From: UBA4802 sp964509195
GTDB lineage: Bacteria; Spirochaetota; UBA4802; UB4802
NCBI GenBank assembly: GCA_964509195.1
Contig: CAZDWJ010000010.1
Span: forward strand, 52,921-116,920
Length of the DNA: 64,000 nt
Reading direction: 5' to 3'
Within the stretch, counting starts at the first letter, position 1, and every line of letters starts with the position of its first letter. Positions 62,371 through 64,000 of the stretch are shown one piece after another. The notes beneath the pieces are model-generated. The model was given only the letters and a program-made list of their open reading frames with translations. It searched no databases and was not told the DNA's origin. Made by a program: the position numbers and the translations under genes.

Positions 62371-63030
62371 ATGAAAATAACTCAGCACGTGTATCAAGTA
62401 GGGGGTTCAAACCTTACACATCCATCAGATGCTGCTATCTACTGCATTACCGATGGCACTGTTAGTGCGCTGATTGATGCGGGCACCGGTGATGGTCATG
62501 ACAGGCTTGTAAAAAATCTTTCACGAGAAAACATTTGGCAAGCATCACTTAAATATCTTTTTTTAACGCATTGTCACTTTGACCATGTAGGTGGTGCGCA
62601 TAAAGTGCGTGGCACATTCAATTGTAAGGTGATAGCTCATGCGCTTGATGCACAGTATATAGAATCAGGTGACCAGTATGTGACTGCTGCAAGCTGGTAT
62701 GGAAGTTTCTTAACGCCTTGTCCTGTTGATATTAAAGTGAGCCAGAAGCAAAGAACATTTGAAATAGGAATATTCAAAGTAACCATGTATCACATCCCGG
62801 GACATTCACCAGGATCTGCTGCATTGACAGTAGAATCAGAAGGCAAACTGGTACTTTTTGGACAGGATGTCCACGGTCCTTTGAATGATGTATTGAAGTC
62901 AAACAGAGATGAATATATACAATCACTGGAATTTTTATTGTCGCTTGATGCTGATATTTTATGTGAAGGGCATTTTGGCGTGTATTATGGCAAGGATGAA
63001 GTAAAGGATTTTATTGAGTCGTTTATGTGA
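62371..63030 (+). CDS. Metallo-beta-lactamase-fold hydrolase
   Basis: A 219-residue MBL protein with T-H-C-H-F-D-H-V-G-G (His67, His69, Asp71, His72), G-H-S-P-G-S near the third metal ligand and a final G-H-F-G. It is of the glyoxalase II-like or general hydrolase type; no exact family can be named. AAGGA lies 8 bases before ATG 62371, 18 bases after thrC, so it may be the last gene of that operon. Confidence 0.85.
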   Translation: MKITQHVYQVGGSNLTHPSDAAIYCITDGTVSALIDAGTGDGHDRLVKNLSRENIWQASLKYLFLTHCHFDHVGGAHKVRGTFNCKVIAHALDAQYIESGDQYVTAASWYGSFLTPCPVDIKVSQKQRTFEIGIFKVTMYHIPGHSPGSAALTVESEGKLVLFGQDVHGPLNDVLKSNRDEYIQSLEFLLSLDADILCEGHFGVYYGKDEVKDFIESFM

Positions 63031-63158
63031 CATATATTTTTTATAAATTATGTTCATTATATAGATAGAAGAAAAAAATTATTAATAATGCCATATCTCC
63101 CACAGTAAGGTTACATATTCAAAAACTATCGCAAAAATAAAAAAATGTTCGTTTACTA

Positions 63159-63209
63159 TTGACTTTTCAGTAATTTTACTTTAAGTTGTAATCATTACAT
63201 ATATGTAAT
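63159..63209 (+). promoter_or_regulatory. Peroxiredoxin promoter region with PerR-box-like palindromes
   Basis: A -35-like TTGACT (63159-63164) and -10-like TAAGTT (63182-63187) are 17 bases apart. Two overlapping palindromes start at the -10. TGTAATCATTACA (63187-63199) is a 6-1-6 match close to the PerR consensus TTATAATNATTATAA. ATTACATATATGTAAT (63194-63209) is a perfect 16-mer. Operator position at and just after the start of transcription fits repression relieved by peroxide. Confidence 0.55.
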
Positions 63210-63232
63210 AAATATATTTTCAAGGAGGATTT

Positions 63233-63244
63233 ATGGATGTATAA
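63233..63244 (+). other. Three-codon minicistron (MDV-stop) before the peroxiredoxin gene
   Basis: A strong AAGGAGG (63222-63228) is followed after 4 bases by ATG GAT GTA TAA, in the same frame as the peroxiredoxin. The next in-frame ATG, at 63257, has only AGGG upstream. Either ribosomes terminate and restart, or the TAA is a mutation or sequencing error and the true start is 63233. Confidence 0.5.
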
Positions 63245-63256
63245 AATGCAAAGGGT

Positions 63257-63898
63257 ATGCCTTTGTTGGGTGATGACTTTCCAACAATAAAGGTTGTTAC
63301 TACTCACGGTGAAATGGAATTGCCCACAGCATATAAGGGGAAATGGTTTGTATTGTTCAGCCATCCTGCGGATTTTACTCCCGTATGTACCACTGAATTT
63401 GTTGCTTTTCAAAAACGCTATGATGCATTCAAAGCTTTGAATTGTGAATTAATTGGATTGAGCGTTGATCAGGTTTTTTCGCATATCAAGTGGGAAGAGT
63501 GGATCAAAGAAAAATTAAATGTTGAGATTCAGTTTCCTATTATTGCTGATACCGGAGCTGTTGCAAACGCCCTGGGATTAATACATCCTGGCAAAGGTAC
63601 CAATACTGTGCGTGCCGTGTTTGTGGTTGATGACAAAGGAAAAATAAGAATTATTTTCTACTATCCGCAAGAGTTAGGCAGAAACATGGATGAGATTTTG
63701 CGAGCGGTGCAAGGAATGCAGTTTTCGGATAAAAATGGTGTGGCAATCCCAGCAGGATGGCCTAACAATGAACTTATTGGTGATAAGGTTATTATACCAC
63801 CTGCAAAAGATGTGAAAACAGCACGGGAACGCCTTGAAAAAGCCAAAAAGGGCGAATTTGAATGCTATGACTGGTGGTTGTGTTACAAGAAAGTGTAG
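63257..63898 (+). CDS. Peroxiredoxin, Prx6-type 2-Cys
   Basis: A 213-residue peroxiredoxin with the P-V-C-T-T-E active site (peroxidatic Cys44) after H-P-A-D-F-T. Two C-terminal cysteines (Cys203, Cys209; E-C-Y-D-W-W-L-C-Y) have the same spacing as in archaeal Prx6-type enzymes such as Aeropyrum ApTPx. It reduces peroxides in the cytoplasm, using thioredoxin as likely partner. Start at ATG 63257 gives the normal N-terminus; the strong ribosome-binding site at 63222 points to an ATG 24 bases earlier that is closed by TAA. A shared bidirectional terminator follows. Confidence 0.93.
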   Translation: MPLLGDDFPTIKVVTTHGEMELPTAYKGKWFVLFSHPADFTPVCTTEFVAFQKRYDAFKALNCELIGLSVDQVFSHIKWEEWIKEKLNVEIQFPIIADTGAVANALGLIHPGKGTNTVRAVFVVDDKGKIRIIFYYPQELGRNMDEILRAVQGMQFSDKNGVAIPAGWPNNELIGDKVIIPPAKDVKTARERLEKAKKGEFECYDWWLCYKKV

Positions 63899-63907
63899 AT
63901 TGTATGT

Positions 63908-63947
63908 AGCAGGCGAACAGGATTTTGCTCGCCTGCTTTTATTTTTT
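63908..63947. terminator. Bidirectional intrinsic terminator
   Basis: Perfect 9-bp arms AGCAGGCGA (63908-63916) and TCGCCTGCT (63929-63937) with a 12-base loop, followed by a T-rich run (TTTTATTTTTT). It ends the peroxiredoxin gene. The convergent partial gene's stop codon lies inside the T-run. Confidence 0.85.
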
Positions 63948-64000
63948 ACTCTAACAGCGCACCGGTAAAGACATCTTTGCTTGCCTTGATGACCGCAGTT
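63946..64000 (-). CDS. 3' end of an unidentified reverse-strand gene (partial)
   Basis: The reverse strand reads T-A-V-I-K-A-S-K-D-V-F-T-G-A-L-L-E-stop, ending with TAA at 63948-63946. The codon sense and the immediately following terminator suggest a real gene tail. Too short to identify. Confidence 0.45.
   Translation of the reverse strand, partial: TAVIKASKDVFTGALLE

Noticed and set aside
1..64000. CRISPR arrays, tRNA and rRNA genes
   Set aside because: No repeat-spacer pattern and no tRNA cloverleaf or rRNA segment was recognised; the only tandem repeats are the coding 96-base units.

Overview
The window reads as a dense, AT-rich (roughly 38-40% GC by eye) Gram-negative chromosome segment, most likely from an uncultured or metagenome-assembled member of the Spirochaetota. 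Supporting signs are an 806-residue membrane-anchored coiled-coil protein of the spirochaetal type (649-3069), a stand-alone FlhB C-terminal homologue (FlhX) beside a FliK-like protein, many lipoproteins with short spirochaete-like lipoboxes, a PASTA protein next to rpe, and HD-GYP, STAS and RsbRD-type signalling proteins. Two runs of N (100 and 10 bases) show that it is a draft scaffold. No prophage, IS element, CRISPR array, rRNA or tRNA was found.

Layout. 0.1-8.6 kb: lipoprotein, coiled-coil protein, 3D-domain exported protein, Na/phosphate symporter and a very large membrane/TPR protein. 8.9-15.6 kb: DUF4234 protein, zinc-ribbon/DUF4389 protein, DinG-like helicase, then a MarR regulator coupled to a tungsten-type aldehyde:ferredoxin oxidoreductase. 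15.6-22 kb: STAS protein, PcrA/UvrD helicase, and a three-gene tungstate/molybdate ABC transporter (wtpABC) that could feed the AOR enzyme. 22-28.5 kb: dtd-trxA, plsC, lipoprotein-gatC-thpR, a sulfatase-superfamily lipoprotein and yraN. 28.6-33.9 kb: a long reverse-strand operon rpsP-khpA-rimM-trmD-rplS-rnhB-(fliK-like)-flhX-(HD-GYP). 34.1-40 kb: PASTA-rpe, a WG-repeat remnant, a DUF2905 protein, and a hybrid histidine kinase convergent with an orphan sigma-54 activator. 40.3-48.6 kb: an SbcD/SbcC-like pair with membrane segments, TPR protein, valS, lipoprotein hydrolase and RsbRD_N protein. 48.7-54.3 kb: PLD-like protein, unknown protein, a discoidin plus tail-fibre-repeat protein split by the 100-N gap, and an exported protein. 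54.4-64 kb: CDF metal exporter with a structured leader, a Cys-rich small protein, DUF3795 protein, acyl-CoA synthetase-MerR, MlaF-like ATPase, hom-thrC-MBL hydrolase, and a peroxiredoxin behind a PerR-box-like palindrome.

The strongest unexplained signal is not a gene. A 10-mer, GAGCTATCGC / GCGATAGCTC, occurs 14 times exactly, where far fewer than one copy is expected. Counting GAACTATCGC (7) and GTWACTATCGC (6) gives 27 sites, about one per 2.4 kb. Sites lie in genes of unrelated function, in all three reading frames, on both strands and also between genes. This is a DNA-level, HIP1-like highly iterated motif that no annotated feature explains. Both assembly gaps can also be partly resolved from sequence logic: the 10-N gap is probably spurious, and the 100-N gap should really be 5+96k bases of collapsed repeat.
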